A DNA stretch of 64,000 nucleotides from positions 20,364 to 84,363 of the IMG/VR virus record IMGVR_UViG_3300036859_000580, one strand, 5' to 3'. Origin of the DNA: a virus. Each line of letters opens with the position of its first letter. The first letter of the stretch is position 1. Made by a program: the position numbers and the translations under genes. Of the stretch, positions 36,835-46,649 are shown in pieces. Below the pieces are notes generated by a model, which saw only the letters and a program-made list of their open reading frames with translations, made no database searches and was not told the origin of the DNA.

Positions 36835-37944
36835 CTACGATGAGACGACGAACTGCTCGCGAGTTTTCGCCGACATGATGCCCTCGGCGCGTAGCGGCGT
36901 GACGAGCGTCTCGATGACGTGAATCTCAATGCCCGACGACGTCGTGACCTCAACCGCGTCGGCGACTTCGAGCGCCGGGTTCGGCACGGTCGTGAAGTCG
37001 ATGTTGTAGGGCAGGCCGATCACCTGCTGAAGAAGTGACGTACCGGCGCGCACGGCCTGGTCATTGGTCGTGATGAACGACGACGCGAAGAAGCGGGGGA
37101 CCTTGCCGAACCGGCCGTACCAGTAGGTCGGGCTGTTCGGGTTGTTGTCCAGCACCACCGCGTGAACCGGTGGCAGCGTGTCGCCGGCCTCGCCGTTCAC
37201 GACGACCGCGTTGTACGTACCCTCGCGCGTGATCGACTGGTCCAGTGAGACGAGCACGCCGTTGTGCCCGGAGTTGACCGAGTAGACGGAGACGGTGGGG
37301 TCGGGAGGGTCGCGAATGACCAGCACACCTCGGTAGTCGAAGTACATGATCTTACCGAACGACGTGACGAGCTCGGTGAGAAACTCGAACCGGTCCCGCT
37401 CGGCGACCTGGTCACGGCCGAGCTGCATCACGTCAGTCGTGTCGTCCCACTCGATGGTGACGAGCGGGTAGACCTCACTTACCAGTTGAAGCACGACGTC
37501 ACCCACGAGCTCCGCGGCGAAGAACTGGATCGGCTCGATGAGCCGCGCCTCGACGATGCCACTCATCCGGTCCAGCGCGGCGATGCGAAGTGGGTTGTTG
37601 GGCAGGTCCGACTCCTCGACCGTCGCGATGCGGAAGTAACCCTGGCTCACCCACTCGCTCGTGCCGTTGCCGTACGAGATGCCCCGCCTAACGAAGATCT
37701 CATTGCCGTACGGCGTGAGCAGCCCGCTCGACTGCGTGGTGAACATGTTGGTGCCGTCGGTGGTGAGCGCGAGCGTCGCGCGCACGTCCGCCGCGGCATC
37801 CGCCGAGACGTCGCCGTCGATGATCGGGATGTCGACGCCGTCGGGATCGGTGCCCGTCTGGTACGTGGTGACGACGCGCGCGTCGGCGACCATCCGGTGC
37901 GAGCCCCGGAGTGCCGTGAGAAATTGACTGCTAACTGGTCTCAC
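36835..37944 (-). CDS. Tail hub/minor tail protein, DUF5047-like (369 aa)
   Basis: MRPVSSQFLTALRGSHRMVADARVVTTY..., with an early IIDGDVSADAAADVRATLAL segment and VVVNGEAGD...PPVHAVVLDNNP later, matches the DUF5047-like tail-hub family of actinophages. It probably forms the baseplate hub beneath the tape measure. Confidence 0.7.
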   Translation of the reverse strand: MRPVSSQFLTALRGSHRMVADARVVTTYQTGTDPDGVDIPIIDGDVSADAAADVRATLALTTDGTNMFTTQSSGLLTPYGNEIFVRRGISYGNGTSEWVSQGYFRIATVEESDLPNNPLRIAALDRMSGIVEARLIEPIQFFAAELVGDVVLQLVSEVYPLVTIEWDDTTDVMQLGRDQVAERDRFEFLTELVTSFGKIMYFDYRGVLVIRDPPDPTVSVYSVNSGHNGVLVSLDQSITREGTYNAVVVNGEAGDTLPPVHAVVLDNNPNSPTYWYGRFGKVPRFFASSFITTNDQAVRAGTSLLQQVIGLPYNIDFTTVPNPALEVADAVEVTTSSGIEIHVIETLVTPLRAEGIMSAKTREQFVVSS

Positions 37945-37956
37945 GTGATCAGCTCC

Positions 37957-39387
37957 TCACGACACGATGACGTCGTTGGTCGACCCGACGAGCGTGAGTA
38001 GACTGGCCCAGTCAACGTGGTTGGCGAGGACGTCGCTCCACGTGGCGTACGTGTTGACGACCGTCTGCCACGTGCCGAGCGCACCTACGATGTCGGCGCT
38101 CGGCGCCGCGATCTCAATCAGCGGCAGGTTGAAGACGCGCCAGTCGTTGTCGCAGTCGCGGTTGCGCAGCGGCCGGCGCTCGTCGGTGTCCTGCACCGCG
38201 GCGTAGAGCGTGGGCATGGGGTCACCCGGCGGCGCCTGGAAGAAGAACGTGTCGCCCGTGGCGAGAATGATGTCGAAGTCGGTGCGTTCGGTCGTCGTGC
38301 GCGTGATGACGTCGATGACCAGCTCCTTCGAGCCGCGCACGTCGGTGACCGCGATCGGGTAGTTCCTACCCACCACCACGAAGATGCCGTTGCGCGCGCG
38401 TCGCTTGATCGACGAGATGTTGGGAATGCAGCCCAGCGGCCTGTTGAGGAACGGCCGTGCGATCACCTTGATCCAGGTGGTGGTGATCGTAGGTGTGATC
38501 GACACGATCTCGGAGCTGAGCAGTAGGTCGGCGTGAAGGAACGCCACGACGAACGAGCGTGAGATCGCCGTGCTGCCACCCGACACCGTCGCGGTGTCGA
38601 CGGCGATGTCGGTCTTGGTCGTCTGCGCCATGTACGACCACGACATCGCGGCGTCGTCACCTGCGGTCGAGATCGTGCCGTTCCCCTGAATGGCGTTCCA
38701 GCCGGCGGTACCCGCCGACACCGAAGTCCAGTCGTCCTGCTTCCAGAGTCCCTGGACGAGCATCATGCGGTCGAACGGAACGGTCAGTGCGGGGCGGTCG
38801 ATGTTCTGGGCCGGCGTGCTGTTCAGCTGGGTCGCCACGTTGCCGACCGTGAGCGACGTGTTGCGGAACGCGGCAGTCTGGACCAGTGTGTCCGCGTTGG
38901 CGACGCCGCCGGTGAACGACACCGTGGGCGTGGGCTCCGAGCCACCCGTGACGATCCTGCCGAACAGCTTCACGTTCGACGCGTCCATGACCGTGGTGTA
39001 GCCGGTGGGCACGTTGGGTTGACCGGTGCCCGAGTTGCGGATGCTGGCCTCAATGAGCATGAGGTCGCCGGCCTGGTAGCCGATCGGCAGCGTGGCGACG
39101 AGCGACGAGTTGTTGCCGCTGACCGGTGGGCCACCGGTCACGTACGTGCTCGCCGTCGTGTCGTACGCGCGGATCCGGTAGAAGTTCTGGACGTTCGCCG
39201 AGAACTCGTAGTCGTCCACGTGCACCGAGTTGCCGCTCGGTACGAGCGCGCCGCCACCGCGAACGGTGGTCCAGTTGACTTGGTTCGTGGAGCGCTCGAT
39301 CGTGACGACGTCGGTGGCGACGTTGAGCCCGGTGACGACGACTTGGACGCGGGACAGCACGCCGTCGTACGTAAGAGTGGTGCTCAC
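37957..39387 (-). CDS. Minor tail protein (476 aa)
   Basis: Begins MSTTLTYDGVLSRVQVVVTGLNVATDVVTIERST, a fibronectin/Ig-like fold. It contains a long beta-sandwich region and ends with a distal-tail-like part (TTTWIKVIARPFLNRPLGCIPN..., VDVITRTTTERTDFDIILATGDTFFFQAP). Position directly after the tape measure fits a distal tail protein with appended carbohydrate-binding modules. Confidence 0.7.
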   Translation of the reverse strand: MSTTLTYDGVLSRVQVVVTGLNVATDVVTIERSTNQVNWTTVRGGGALVPSGNSVHVDDYEFSANVQNFYRIRAYDTTASTYVTGGPPVSGNNSSLVATLPIGYQAGDLMLIEASIRNSGTGQPNVPTGYTTVMDASNVKLFGRIVTGGSEPTPTVSFTGGVANADTLVQTAAFRNTSLTVGNVATQLNSTPAQNIDRPALTVPFDRMMLVQGLWKQDDWTSVSAGTAGWNAIQGNGTISTAGDDAAMSWSYMAQTTKTDIAVDTATVSGGSTAISRSFVVAFLHADLLLSSEIVSITPTITTTWIKVIARPFLNRPLGCIPNISSIKRRARNGIFVVVGRNYPIAVTDVRGSKELVIDVITRTTTERTDFDIILATGDTFFFQAPPGDPMPTLYAAVQDTDERRPLRNRDCDNDWRVFNLPLIEIAAPSADIVGALGTWQTVVNTYATWSDVLANHVDWASLLTLVGSTNDVIVS

Positions 39388-42017
39388 GGTACCCTCCGAC
39401 CTCCCGCGGTGACGGCGCGCTTGACGCGTCGGTCACGATCCGACACGACGTTGGTGACGAGACTCGTGAGCTCCTGCTCGCCGATGAACACCTGGACATC
39501 GACGCTGCCGTCGACGACGGCGGAGCCTGCGTCGGCCGAGCGCGCCGCGCTCTCGGCCATCCGACGCGCGACGTCGCCGCTCGTGCCTCCGGTGGCACGC
39601 GTCGTGAAGTTGCCAACGTTGGTCGGCGAACTCCGCGCGAACTCGCTCTGCGTGGCCTGCATGAGCCCCTGGACCGCGCGCCGGACCGCGGAGTCGTCGC
39701 TCAGCGACTTGGCGAAGTCACGGATCATGCTCTCACCCGAGAACGTGACGTAACCTCGGCCGGAGAACGGTCCCTCCTTGGCGGGGGAGAACGGGAAGAG
39801 CGCGCGCATGCTGCTCATCGCCTGGCCAATCGCGTTCTTAGCGTCCTGGATCTTGGCCTTGATGCCGTCGATGAACCCGGAGATGAACTTGGCACCGGCG
39901 TCGAAGAGAATCCGGCCAACGTCCCCGAACGAGTCGCGAATCTTGTTGGGGATGTCCCGCACGTACTGAAGTGCTTCCTGGAACTTGTCGCGAATGGAGT
40001 CGCGAATGTTGCCAAAGATGTCCGCGATGCCCTTCACGAGCGGCACCAGGCCCTCGTTGAACGTGAGCTTGAGGCTGTCGACGAACACCCCGGTGGCGTT
40101 CTTGATCTGATCCCACACGAACGGGACGACCTTCGAGAGGGCGTTCCACGCGTCGACGAGCGGTGTGATCGCGATGTTGATCAGCGAGAGAATGACGCCG
40201 GTTATTAGGATGATCCCGTCGATGAGCGGAGGTGCGACGTTCACCGTGAAGTCGGCGAACGTGCTGATGAGCGGACCTAGCTTGACGAGTATGTCGCCCA
40301 GCTTCTCCGCGAGATCCGCGATCTTAGGCGCCAGGTCCTCGATCGCCTTCACCAGCGAGTTGCTGATGACCTCGACGAGCTGGGTCAGCTTGTCCATGTC
40401 GATGGACTCGATGACGCGCCTCAACACGTCGGCGAGCGGTGGCAGTAGCGTCTGCGCCAACTTGAAGATCGGGTCCAGGAGGGGCACGAGCGCCATGAGC
40501 AGGTCGCCGAAGAAGCCGATCAGGTTCACGAGCGCCGGCACCAGGTCGGGAATGATCTTAGCCATGTGGTCGCTGAGCTTACTCAGCACCTCGGACAGGA
40601 CGGGAAGTAGCGCGTCGAGCGCCGCCTTGAACACCGTCCCAATCGCGTCGCCGAGCTGCTTGAAGATGCCGGCGAGCGTGCGCATGAAGTCCACGAAGCC
40701 GGTCGACGCCGTGAACTCGCGAAACGTCTTGATGAGCTCGGTGAGCGGCGTCTGGAGTTCTCCCGTGCCCTCGATGAGCGGCCTGAAGATGTTGCCGACG
40801 ATGCCGACGATGTCCTTGAGAATGGACCAGAGTGCCTTGAGCGCGTCAACGCCGTCGAGCATGAACTCCTTGAGCTTGCCGGATTCCTTGGCCTGCGCAA
40901 TGAAGTCGCGGAACTTGATGGCGGCCTTCTCGGCGCCGCTGGTCAGGCCGGCGAAAACGTTGGCGCCGACGTCGGCGATGTCCAGCAACGCCTCGAGTAC
41001 CGGTCCGAACGCGGCACCCAAGTTGTGCACGACGGTGACGGTGCTGTCCATGATGGACCTGACGGCGCCGAGGCTGTCGGCGCTGATCAGCACGTCGATG
41101 AAGTTGCGGGCCACCTTGTTCAACTCGGTCGAGATGTCGACCAGGCCGTGTGTTAGCGCCGGTAGGAACAGCTTGGCGAGCGCGTCGATCTTGTGATCGA
41201 GGCCCTTGAAGAACGCGCCTTGGATACCCTGGATGACGCCGTCGAATTCGTCCTTCAGCTTCCGGACGGCCTTGACGAACTCCTGCGCCGGCGGCGCGAG
41301 CTTCTTCATCTCCTCGGCGAGCTTCTTGGGGTCGGTCTCCTTGATGGCGTCCGCGACCCCCGTGAACGCGAGCTTGGCCACCAGCCCGGCCGCGCCGATC
41401 GTGGCCAGCGCACCCGGCAGGAGCGCCGCCGCCTGCGCCGCGGTCGCGAGTAGTTGGCCGAGCGACGCCACGATGGGTAGCAGCGACGTCACACTGGTGC
41501 CGATCGACACCACCTTGCCGAGGCTGGTGGCGACTCCGACCAGTCGCTCGTTCAGTCGTCTGAACGAACCGTCGACGTCGTCGCTCGACTTGCTCGCGTC
41601 CTTGTTCACCTTGTCGACGGCATCGCCGATCTTGTCGACTTCACGCTTGACGTCGCGACTCGCCTTCTCGGCCGCGGTGGGTAGTCGCGTGATCACCTGC
41701 TCGATGCCGTTCGCGGCCCTGCGCGTGGCGACGACGACGTGCTGCTGCGTGTCGTCGAACCAGTTGACGATCTTGGTGTTGGTCTTGTCGATCTTATCGC
41801 TGACGCTGTTGAGATCGTCGTTGATGTCGCCGGTCAGGCGCTTGAACGGGTCGCCACCTCCGCCGCCCTGACCCAACTTGCTGATCTTCTTGTCCACGTT
41901 GCCGAGCGACTTCTCGATGTCGCGCGAGAACGTCTTGACCTTGGTGAGCAGCTCGCGGGCGAACAGCTCGACGTCGGGGATGATCTCGACGGCCGCGCGC
42001 GCGATGACGTCAGCCAC
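39384..42017 (-). CDS. Tape measure protein (877 aa)
   Basis: A long helical N-terminal part (ELLTKVKTFSRDIEKSLGNVDKKISKLGQ) leads to a hydrophobic Ala/Leu-rich centre (VTSLLPIVASLGQLLATAAQAAALLPGALATIGAAGLVAKL). Repeated helical segments follow, and the C-terminal motif is ISGFIDGIKAKIQDAKNAIGQAMSSMRALFPFSPAKEGPFSGRG. Size and place after the chaperones confirm it. At roughly 1.5 angstrom per residue it implies a tail near 130 nm. Confidence 0.95.
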   Translation of the reverse strand: MADVIARAAVEIIPDVELFARELLTKVKTFSRDIEKSLGNVDKKISKLGQGGGGGDPFKRLTGDINDDLNSVSDKIDKTNTKIVNWFDDTQQHVVVATRRAANGIEQVITRLPTAAEKASRDVKREVDKIGDAVDKVNKDASKSSDDVDGSFRRLNERLVGVATSLGKVVSIGTSVTSLLPIVASLGQLLATAAQAAALLPGALATIGAAGLVAKLAFTGVADAIKETDPKKLAEEMKKLAPPAQEFVKAVRKLKDEFDGVIQGIQGAFFKGLDHKIDALAKLFLPALTHGLVDISTELNKVARNFIDVLISADSLGAVRSIMDSTVTVVHNLGAAFGPVLEALLDIADVGANVFAGLTSGAEKAAIKFRDFIAQAKESGKLKEFMLDGVDALKALWSILKDIVGIVGNIFRPLIEGTGELQTPLTELIKTFREFTASTGFVDFMRTLAGIFKQLGDAIGTVFKAALDALLPVLSEVLSKLSDHMAKIIPDLVPALVNLIGFFGDLLMALVPLLDPIFKLAQTLLPPLADVLRRVIESIDMDKLTQLVEVISNSLVKAIEDLAPKIADLAEKLGDILVKLGPLISTFADFTVNVAPPLIDGIILITGVILSLINIAITPLVDAWNALSKVVPFVWDQIKNATGVFVDSLKLTFNEGLVPLVKGIADIFGNIRDSIRDKFQEALQYVRDIPNKIRDSFGDVGRILFDAGAKFISGFIDGIKAKIQDAKNAIGQAMSSMRALFPFSPAKEGPFSGRGYVTFSGESMIRDFAKSLSDDSAVRRAVQGLMQATQSEFARSSPTNVGNFTTRATGGTSGDVARRMAESAARSADAGSAVVDGSVDVQVFIGEQELTSLVTNVVSDRDRRVKRAVTAGGRRVP

Positions 42018-42323
42018 CGCTCACCACCCCCATCGAGCGCATGAACGACTGCGACGCGTCCTCATCACCGTACCACCACGACGGCTCACCCGTCTCCCTC
42101 AGCGGCACGTACTCACCTCCGGGTAGCTGCCACTTGGTGACCTGCATGACGTACTCGTAGTCCTGACGCGGCTTGTCGGGGTTCTTCTCGTCGTACCGAA
42201 GTCGATCCAGCGACGCCTTGTACAGGACGTTGAGCAGCCGGTTGAGCGGCAGCGTGAGAAGATCTACACCGCGGCCGACGTGCTCACCGTCGAGCTCGTG
42301 CCAGACTCCGGGTTGTCGGGCCC
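42010..42323 (-). CDS. Tail assembly chaperone, -1 frameshift extension
   Basis: The -1 frame relative to the upstream chaperone is open from 42399 to 42010 and carries LNRLLNVLYKASLDRLRYDEKNPDKPRQDYEYVMQVTKW, typical of the 'T' part of G-T chaperone fusions. It has no credible start of its own. The best slip region is T-GGG-CCC at 42318-42324 (minus), though it is not a classical heptamer. Confidence 0.65.
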
Positions 42324-42689
42324 AGACGAGGAGTCCGAGTCCGGCTGTGTAGGGCGCAGCCCGTACCGCTCGAACAGGAAGTGCACCACGTCCATGCACG
42401 TCGCCAGGCCGATCGGGTTGGACGTGTCGCTCAACCTGGCGATGAAGCGCTCGGCGGACTCGGGGACGAGCAGCGCCCGGATCATCGACTTCATGATGTT
42501 CTTGCGGTTCTCGGGGTTGGTCGAGTCGGCGCTGAGCGCCGTCGCGTACGCGCTGAACTCGAATGCCGTGTCGGCGGCCAAGTCGCGGACGCCGGTGAAC
42601 ACGTCACCGTCGATCTTGAACTGGAGCGCCGTGGTTCGCACGGAGAAGTCCATCATTTCGCCGCTCGCGGTCACACCCTGGTCGGCCAC
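42264..42689 (-). CDS. Tail assembly chaperone (141 aa)
   Basis: Starts MADQGVTASGEMMDFSVRTTALQFKIDGDVF. A helical body follows (NRKNIMKSMIRALLVPESAERFIARLSDTSNP) and a Ser/Thr/Pro tail ends at 42264. Position just upstream of the tape measure and an overlapping -1 frame fit the G product of the conserved G/GT chaperone pair. Confidence 0.75.
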   Translation of the reverse strand: MADQGVTASGEMMDFSVRTTALQFKIDGDVFTGVRDLAADTAFEFSAYATALSADSTNPENRKNIMKSMIRALLVPESAERFIARLSDTSNPIGLATCMDVVHFLFERYGLRPTQPDSDSSSGPDNPESGTSSTVSTSAAV

Positions 42690-42767
42690 GTTACCTCACT
42701 AGATCGACGCGTCACTACCGTACGATGCCAGCATAGATCGGTCGCGCGCGCGTTGTCGGCTAGTGTC

Positions 42768-43181
42768 CTACGAGCGGATGTCCTGGAGCGCATTCTCCAG
42801 GAATGGGTTCGGCTTGATGCCCTTGACGGAGCGCGCGTACACGAACTTGTTCTTGCCCTTGGGCTTGAACTTGAGGAACTTGGCCCGCTTGGGGTAGATG
42901 GGCGCGTGTCGTGGGCCGTAGATGCCGGTGCCCTTCATGATGTACCACGCGTAGGTGACGTGCGTCTCAACGCGGCCCACCGGTCCAGTTGGGAACGAAG
43001 TGACCGAACTTCTGATCGACGAGCGCAGCCGTCCCCTGCGCACCGGGGCGCGACGCTTGGCGCCTGCCTGGACCCGCAGCGTGAGGCGCTTGGTATGCCT
43101 GTAGAACGGCTTGCCCGGTGACGTCGTGAAGCGCTTGAACTCCCGCAACTTCAACGTGACGCCCGTGACCCTCACGCTCAT
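42768..43181 (-). CDS. HK97 gp10-like tail completion protein (137 aa)
   Basis: GAKRRAPVRRGRLRSSIRSSV and THVTYAWYIMKGTGIYGPRH...NPFLENALQDI show the HK97-gp10 pattern of A-x-x-x-AP...TG-xLxxSI and Y-A-x-xxE/KxGT. It links the tail to the connector. Confidence 0.75.
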   Translation of the reverse strand: MSVRVTGVTLKLREFKRFTTSPGKPFYRHTKRLTLRVQAGAKRRAPVRRGRLRSSIRSSVTSFPTGPVGRVETHVTYAWYIMKGTGIYGPRHAPIYPKRAKFLKFKPKGKNKFVYARSVKGIKPNPFLENALQDIRS

Positions 43182-43185
43182 CTAG

Positions 43186-43713
43186 TCATCGCCTCTCAAC
43201 GGCGACGAACGCGTGAAGTTCAGAGCCTCCGCAGTCGCCTAGCGGCCCCTGCGTGGTTTGCTCGCCGATCGAGAAGTCAATGATGCTGTCGCCGTCCTTC
43301 AGGGCGCAGAGCACGCGTGCCGTCGTGTCCAGGGTGACGAACGCGTCGGCCAGCATGATCTTAGCCGTCGCGTCGAGCTGCGCGCACTCGACGCTGATCG
43401 CGCGACCTACGGGCTGCGGCATGCATCGCATCACTTGGATCGTGACGTCGCCGACCAGCCACGCCAGGTCGCAGCCCGCGCCGACGCGCGTTCCCGAGCC
43501 CAGAGTGCCTGGGAACTCGTCGGAGAGGAACCAGTTGGTCGTGGAGACGTAGAGCGCGCCGCAGGTGCAGTCGTCCCACGCGATGGCGCCGGGCACGACG
43601 CAGCCGCTGGCCAGCGGGCCGCCGAGCGACTGCGTCGCGATGGCGGCGAGCAGCTCGGTGACCAGCGTCGTGCTGAGCGTGTAAAACGCGAGCGGCCCGG
43701 CGAGTTGAGTCAC
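43186..43713 (-). CDS. Head-tail connector / tail terminator candidate (175 aa)
   Basis: GTG 43713 overlaps the TGA of the adaptor gene (GTGA): MTQLAGPLAFYTLSTTLVTELLAAI... Cys-rich middle (CTCGALYVSTTNWF, GAGCDLAWLVGDVTIQVMRCMP). The order between adaptor and gp10-like protein suggests a stopper or terminator protein. Assigned mainly by position. Confidence 0.55.
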   Translation of the reverse strand: MTQLAGPLAFYTLSTTLVTELLAAIATQSLGGPLASGCVVPGAIAWDDCTCGALYVSTTNWFLSDEFPGTLGSGTRVGAGCDLAWLVGDVTIQVMRCMPQPVGRAISVECAQLDATAKIMLADAFVTLDTTARVLCALKDGDSIIDFSIGEQTTQGPLGDCGGSELHAFVAVERR

Positions 43714-44516
43714 GTGTTCGACCTCCGCGCGAGCGCGCCGTCGACGCTGTACACGGCCGATCGCGCCGTGAGCTTGTTCGGATTCCACGTCGCCAGGAAC
43801 ATGTCGACGAGGTACATACCGGTCACTCGGTCCTTGAGCAGCTCGGTGATCTGCGGGAATGAGATCGTGACGTTCTGCCGGACCAGCTGCGTGACGCCCT
43901 GGGGTAGTCGGCAGTCGTCACCGCGCAGCGCGCGCATGAACTCGCAGGCCAGCTCGCCCACTGCCCACGCGCCACCTTCGGGTACGGGGATACCAAACTC
44001 GGCGGTAACCGACCACGTGCCCACCTCCGTGTCGGGAAGATTCAGGTTGTTGCACGTGGGCCACTGCAACCCGTCGGTGCGGATCAGCAGCCGGTTGTCG
44101 TCCACGTGGTACGCACCCGTGACCAGTGGTGCGCCGTCGACCCGGACCTCCACGATGCGGTACACGGGCGCGGGTAGGACGACCTCGGACAGCTCGGTGC
44201 ACGAGCAGCCTCCCGTGCAGCCGCCGCACGTCAGGTTGAACCACTGGCCGCCGATCAGCGCGGGTGTGACGAACTGACCGTCACCTGGAAACGCATCGCC
44301 GAACTGCGGGAAGCCCGAGAAGAAGTCGTCGCACTCGCGTCGGCACGGGCGCAACTTTACCGTGCACAGGCCGAACTGGCGACCCGACAGACCCCACACG
44401 ACTTCGGTCGCGAAGCGCGCCGCCGACCCGGTGGTGGTGGGTGACTCGCACGACACGTCGCACGGCCACACGACGGGCCAGGTATCACAGGGACCAAATG
44501 GGGTACTCACGGCCAC
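43710..44516 (-). CDS. Head-to-tail adaptor (268 aa)
   Basis: MAVSTPFGPCDTWPVVWPCDVSC...ATEVVWGLSGRQFGLCTVKLRPCRREC matches the Cys-rich N-terminus of actinophage head-tail adaptors. The C-terminal LACEFMRALRGDDCRLPQGVTQLVRQNVTI is the gp6-like helical part. Confidence 0.7.
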   Translation of the reverse strand: MAVSTPFGPCDTWPVVWPCDVSCESPTTTGSAARFATEVVWGLSGRQFGLCTVKLRPCRRECDDFFSGFPQFGDAFPGDGQFVTPALIGGQWFNLTCGGCTGGCSCTELSEVVLPAPVYRIVEVRVDGAPLVTGAYHVDDNRLLIRTDGLQWPTCNNLNLPDTEVGTWSVTAEFGIPVPEGGAWAVGELACEFMRALRGDDCRLPQGVTQLVRQNVTISFPQITELLKDRVTGMYLVDMFLATWNPNKLTARSAVYSVDGALARRSNT

Positions 44517-44544
44517 CTCCTCGCCCTAGTGTAGTCCGCGATCG

Positions 44545-44892
44545 CTAAATGGCGGGTGCCACGCCTACGGAGGCGCACACCGTCCAGGTGATGAGGAGCG
44601 ACGCGTACCGTTGGGTTCCGTTTCCCACCCAAAACATTCCCGCGTACGGGCCGGGTGCGGGAAAGTCACTGGCGACCCACGTGTACGTCACCTTACCGTT
44701 AGCGGCGTCGGTGATCACCGCGTTGAGCGTGACGACGTTGATGAACGGCGCCGTGTTGCCCCGCTCGCCCCGCTGGAACTTTGCGGTGTAGCCGGCGAGG
44801 TTGATCGGTCCGCCGGCGTAGTCCAGAAACTGGTACTCGAGCGGGGCCGGAATTTCACCTACGACGTACGGCCCGATCGTGTCTTGACTCAC
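44545..44892 (-). CDS. Small virion-associated beta protein (115 aa)
   Basis: [40 protein letters not shown] resembles the first domain of baseplate/fibre N-termini (BppU-like), an immunoglobulin-type fold. It overlaps the LamG protein gene by 4 bases. Confidence 0.5.
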   Translation of the reverse strand: MSQDTIGPYVVGEIPAPLEYQFLDYAGGPINLAGYTAKFQRGERGNTAPFINVVTLNAVITDAANGKVTYTWVASDFPAPGPYAGMFWVGNGTQRYASLLITWTVCASVGVAPAI

Positions 44893-45863
44893 GGTGTTGC
44901 CACCTCCGTCCCCGAAATGTGGTTGGTCGGCTCGCGTCCCGAAATGTGATTGTTCGGCTCGCGCCCGTGAATGCGAATGCGCGCGCCGGTGTTCGGACCG
45001 GCAATCGAACCCACCGCGGCATCGGTGATGCCCACTGCGTCGGTGAGCGTGCGCGTCTGCGAGCCCGAGTGCGCGACGCCGTCGGTGACACCCACTGGAT
45101 CGGTGACGGCGCGCACGTCCGTCAGCACGTCCGTCGCCGCGTCAGTGATGCCGATCGGATCGGTCACGGTCTTGGTGTACGCCGTGCTGGTGGCGGTCGG
45201 CACCAGGGTGATCTCGAGCTGCGCGGTCCAGGGGATCGGCGGGCCGTCCTCCGTGGTGGAGCCCACGCCACCCGCCAGCGAGTTGGCGTTGCCGGAGTAG
45301 TCCACGGCCTCGGTAGTGACGAACGGGTGAAAGCGAAGTAGGCTGTCGGTTCGTCGCGGCTGGTACTGCGCGAGCTCGGCCTCGACCTCGGCCTGCGTAA
45401 GCGCCGCGTTCCACATCTTGAACGCGGCGATGCGGCCCGACCAGAAGAAGTTGCCGAAGTTGACCGAGTCACCAATGGCCAACCCACCCGGCGGGTTGGT
45501 AGCCGTGAAGTTTCCCGCCGCGGTGTCCACCGTCAACGCCGCCGTGGCGGCGTCCGCGTGGTAGTAGTTGGCCGTGGTGCCGTTGACCGACAGTCCCATG
45601 CGGTACCAGGTGCCGACCGTGAACGTCGACGCGCCGAGCGGTGTGCCGGAGTACGTCACCGTGTCGAACACGCCGACGGTGGTGCCGTCGGAGAACGTGG
45701 ACACGTCGACGTACGCGCCGTTGACGCCGACCGACACCTGGCACGAGAAGTCGTTGCGGTCCACGACGAGTTGGGTCCACCACGTGATCGTCCAGACGTT
45801 GGCGCTGGGTAGTCCGGTGGCCGCGGTGTACTCGTCGGTGCCCGACGCGAAGCGAACTGCCAC
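44889..45863 (-). CDS. LamG/concanavalin-like lectin domain protein (324 aa)
   Basis: Residues 1-190 ([16 protein letters not shown]..., [45 protein letters not shown]) form a LamG jelly roll. The C-terminus repeats [30 protein letters not shown]... and (H/S)GREPxNHISG, low-complexity repeats. It may bind glycans on the capsid surface, since it is encoded within the head-connector block rather than with tail fibres. Confidence 0.65.
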   Translation of the reverse strand: MAVRFASGTDEYTAATGLPSANVWTITWWTQLVVDRNDFSCQVSVGVNGAYVDVSTFSDGTTVGVFDTVTYSGTPLGASTFTVGTWYRMGLSVNGTTANYYHADAATAALTVDTAAGNFTATNPPGGLAIGDSVNFGNFFWSGRIAAFKMWNAALTQAEVEAELAQYQPRRTDSLLRFHPFVTTEAVDYSGNANSLAGGVGSTTEDGPPIPWTAQLEITLVPTATSTAYTKTVTDPIGITDAATDVLTDVRAVTDPVGVTDGVAHSGSQTRTLTDAVGITDAAVGSIAGPNTGARIRIHGREPNNHISGREPTNHISGTEVATP

Positions 45864-45875
45864 AGCTACCTCCCC

Positions 45876-46376
45876 CTACGTGGACAGGTAACTAACCGTG
45901 ACCTTGACGAGGATCACGTCGCCCGTCAGCGTGTCGGCTCCGTTGTTGGCGTCTCGCGCGATGCGCAGCCAGACGATGTCGTCGGCCGCGATCGAGTCGA
46001 GGTTGGTCACCGTGATGGTGCAGCGGTGAAGGCGCTGGGCAGTCGTGCCGAGGTGACTGTCGGTGACGCTGTTCAGCGTCGCCAGCGTCTTGGTCTCGAC
46101 GTCCTGCGTGTCGGTGTTGGGTGTGATCGCGGCGACCTGCGACTCGAACACGACGTCACCGGACGACGCCGTGTCGGCATACCAGTCGATGTCGAGGGTA
46201 ACGTTACCGCTGGCGTAGTTGACCGCGCGAAACGACCAGAACACTGCCTCGTCGGCCGCCGCGTCGAACGCCAACCCGTACACGGGGAAGTTGGTGCCGT
46301 TGCGTACCAGCGCGGGAAACGCGGTCGTGAGAAAGTACCCCGCCGCCGGCTCGAGTTGAATGAAGACGTTGGCCAC
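45876..46376 (-). CDS. Beta-sandwich structural protein (166 aa)
   Basis: MANVFIQLEPAAGYFLTTAFPALVRNGTNF... contains alternating beta strands (DEAVFWSFRAVNYASGNVTLDIDWYADT..., CTITVTNLDSIAADDIVWLRIARDAN), a jelly-roll pattern found in decoration or fibre proteins. No precise assignment. Confidence 0.55.
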   Translation of the reverse strand: MANVFIQLEPAAGYFLTTAFPALVRNGTNFPVYGLAFDAAADEAVFWSFRAVNYASGNVTLDIDWYADTASSGDVVFESQVAAITPNTDTQDVETKTLATLNSVTDSHLGTTAQRLHRCTITVTNLDSIAADDIVWLRIARDANNGADTLTGDVILVKVTVSYLST

Positions 46377-46636
46377 TAGTCCTCCGGAGTCCGTAGTAGA
46401 CCGGCACGACGCATGGCGACGTAGCAGAGGAGGAACGTCTTCTGCGCTAGGTTGGCCGAGCCGCGGAACGGCTGTGGCAGCGCGGCGTTGAACGACGTCT
46501 GATTCGCCTCGATCCAGTCGTCGGTCGCGTCGACGGCGTCCCGGAGCTGCGTCTTGGTGACGCCACCGAGCGACCCGGGCCAGTTGCGCATCACCTGCGC
46601 GAGTACCCGAAACCGATTCACGGCGTCCAGTGCCAT
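46376..46636 (-). CDS. Small helical virion-region protein (86 aa)
   Basis: MALDAVNRFRVLAQVMRNWPGSLGGVTKTQLRDAVDATDDWIEANQTSFNAALP...; single-domain helical. Start overlaps the stop of its neighbour by one base. Unknown role in the head-connector region. Confidence 0.55.
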   Translation of the reverse strand: MALDAVNRFRVLAQVMRNWPGSLGGVTKTQLRDAVDATDDWIEANQTSFNAALPQPFRGSANLAQKTFLLCYVAMRRAGLLRTPED

Positions 46637-46649
46637 CGTGACTCCTGTC

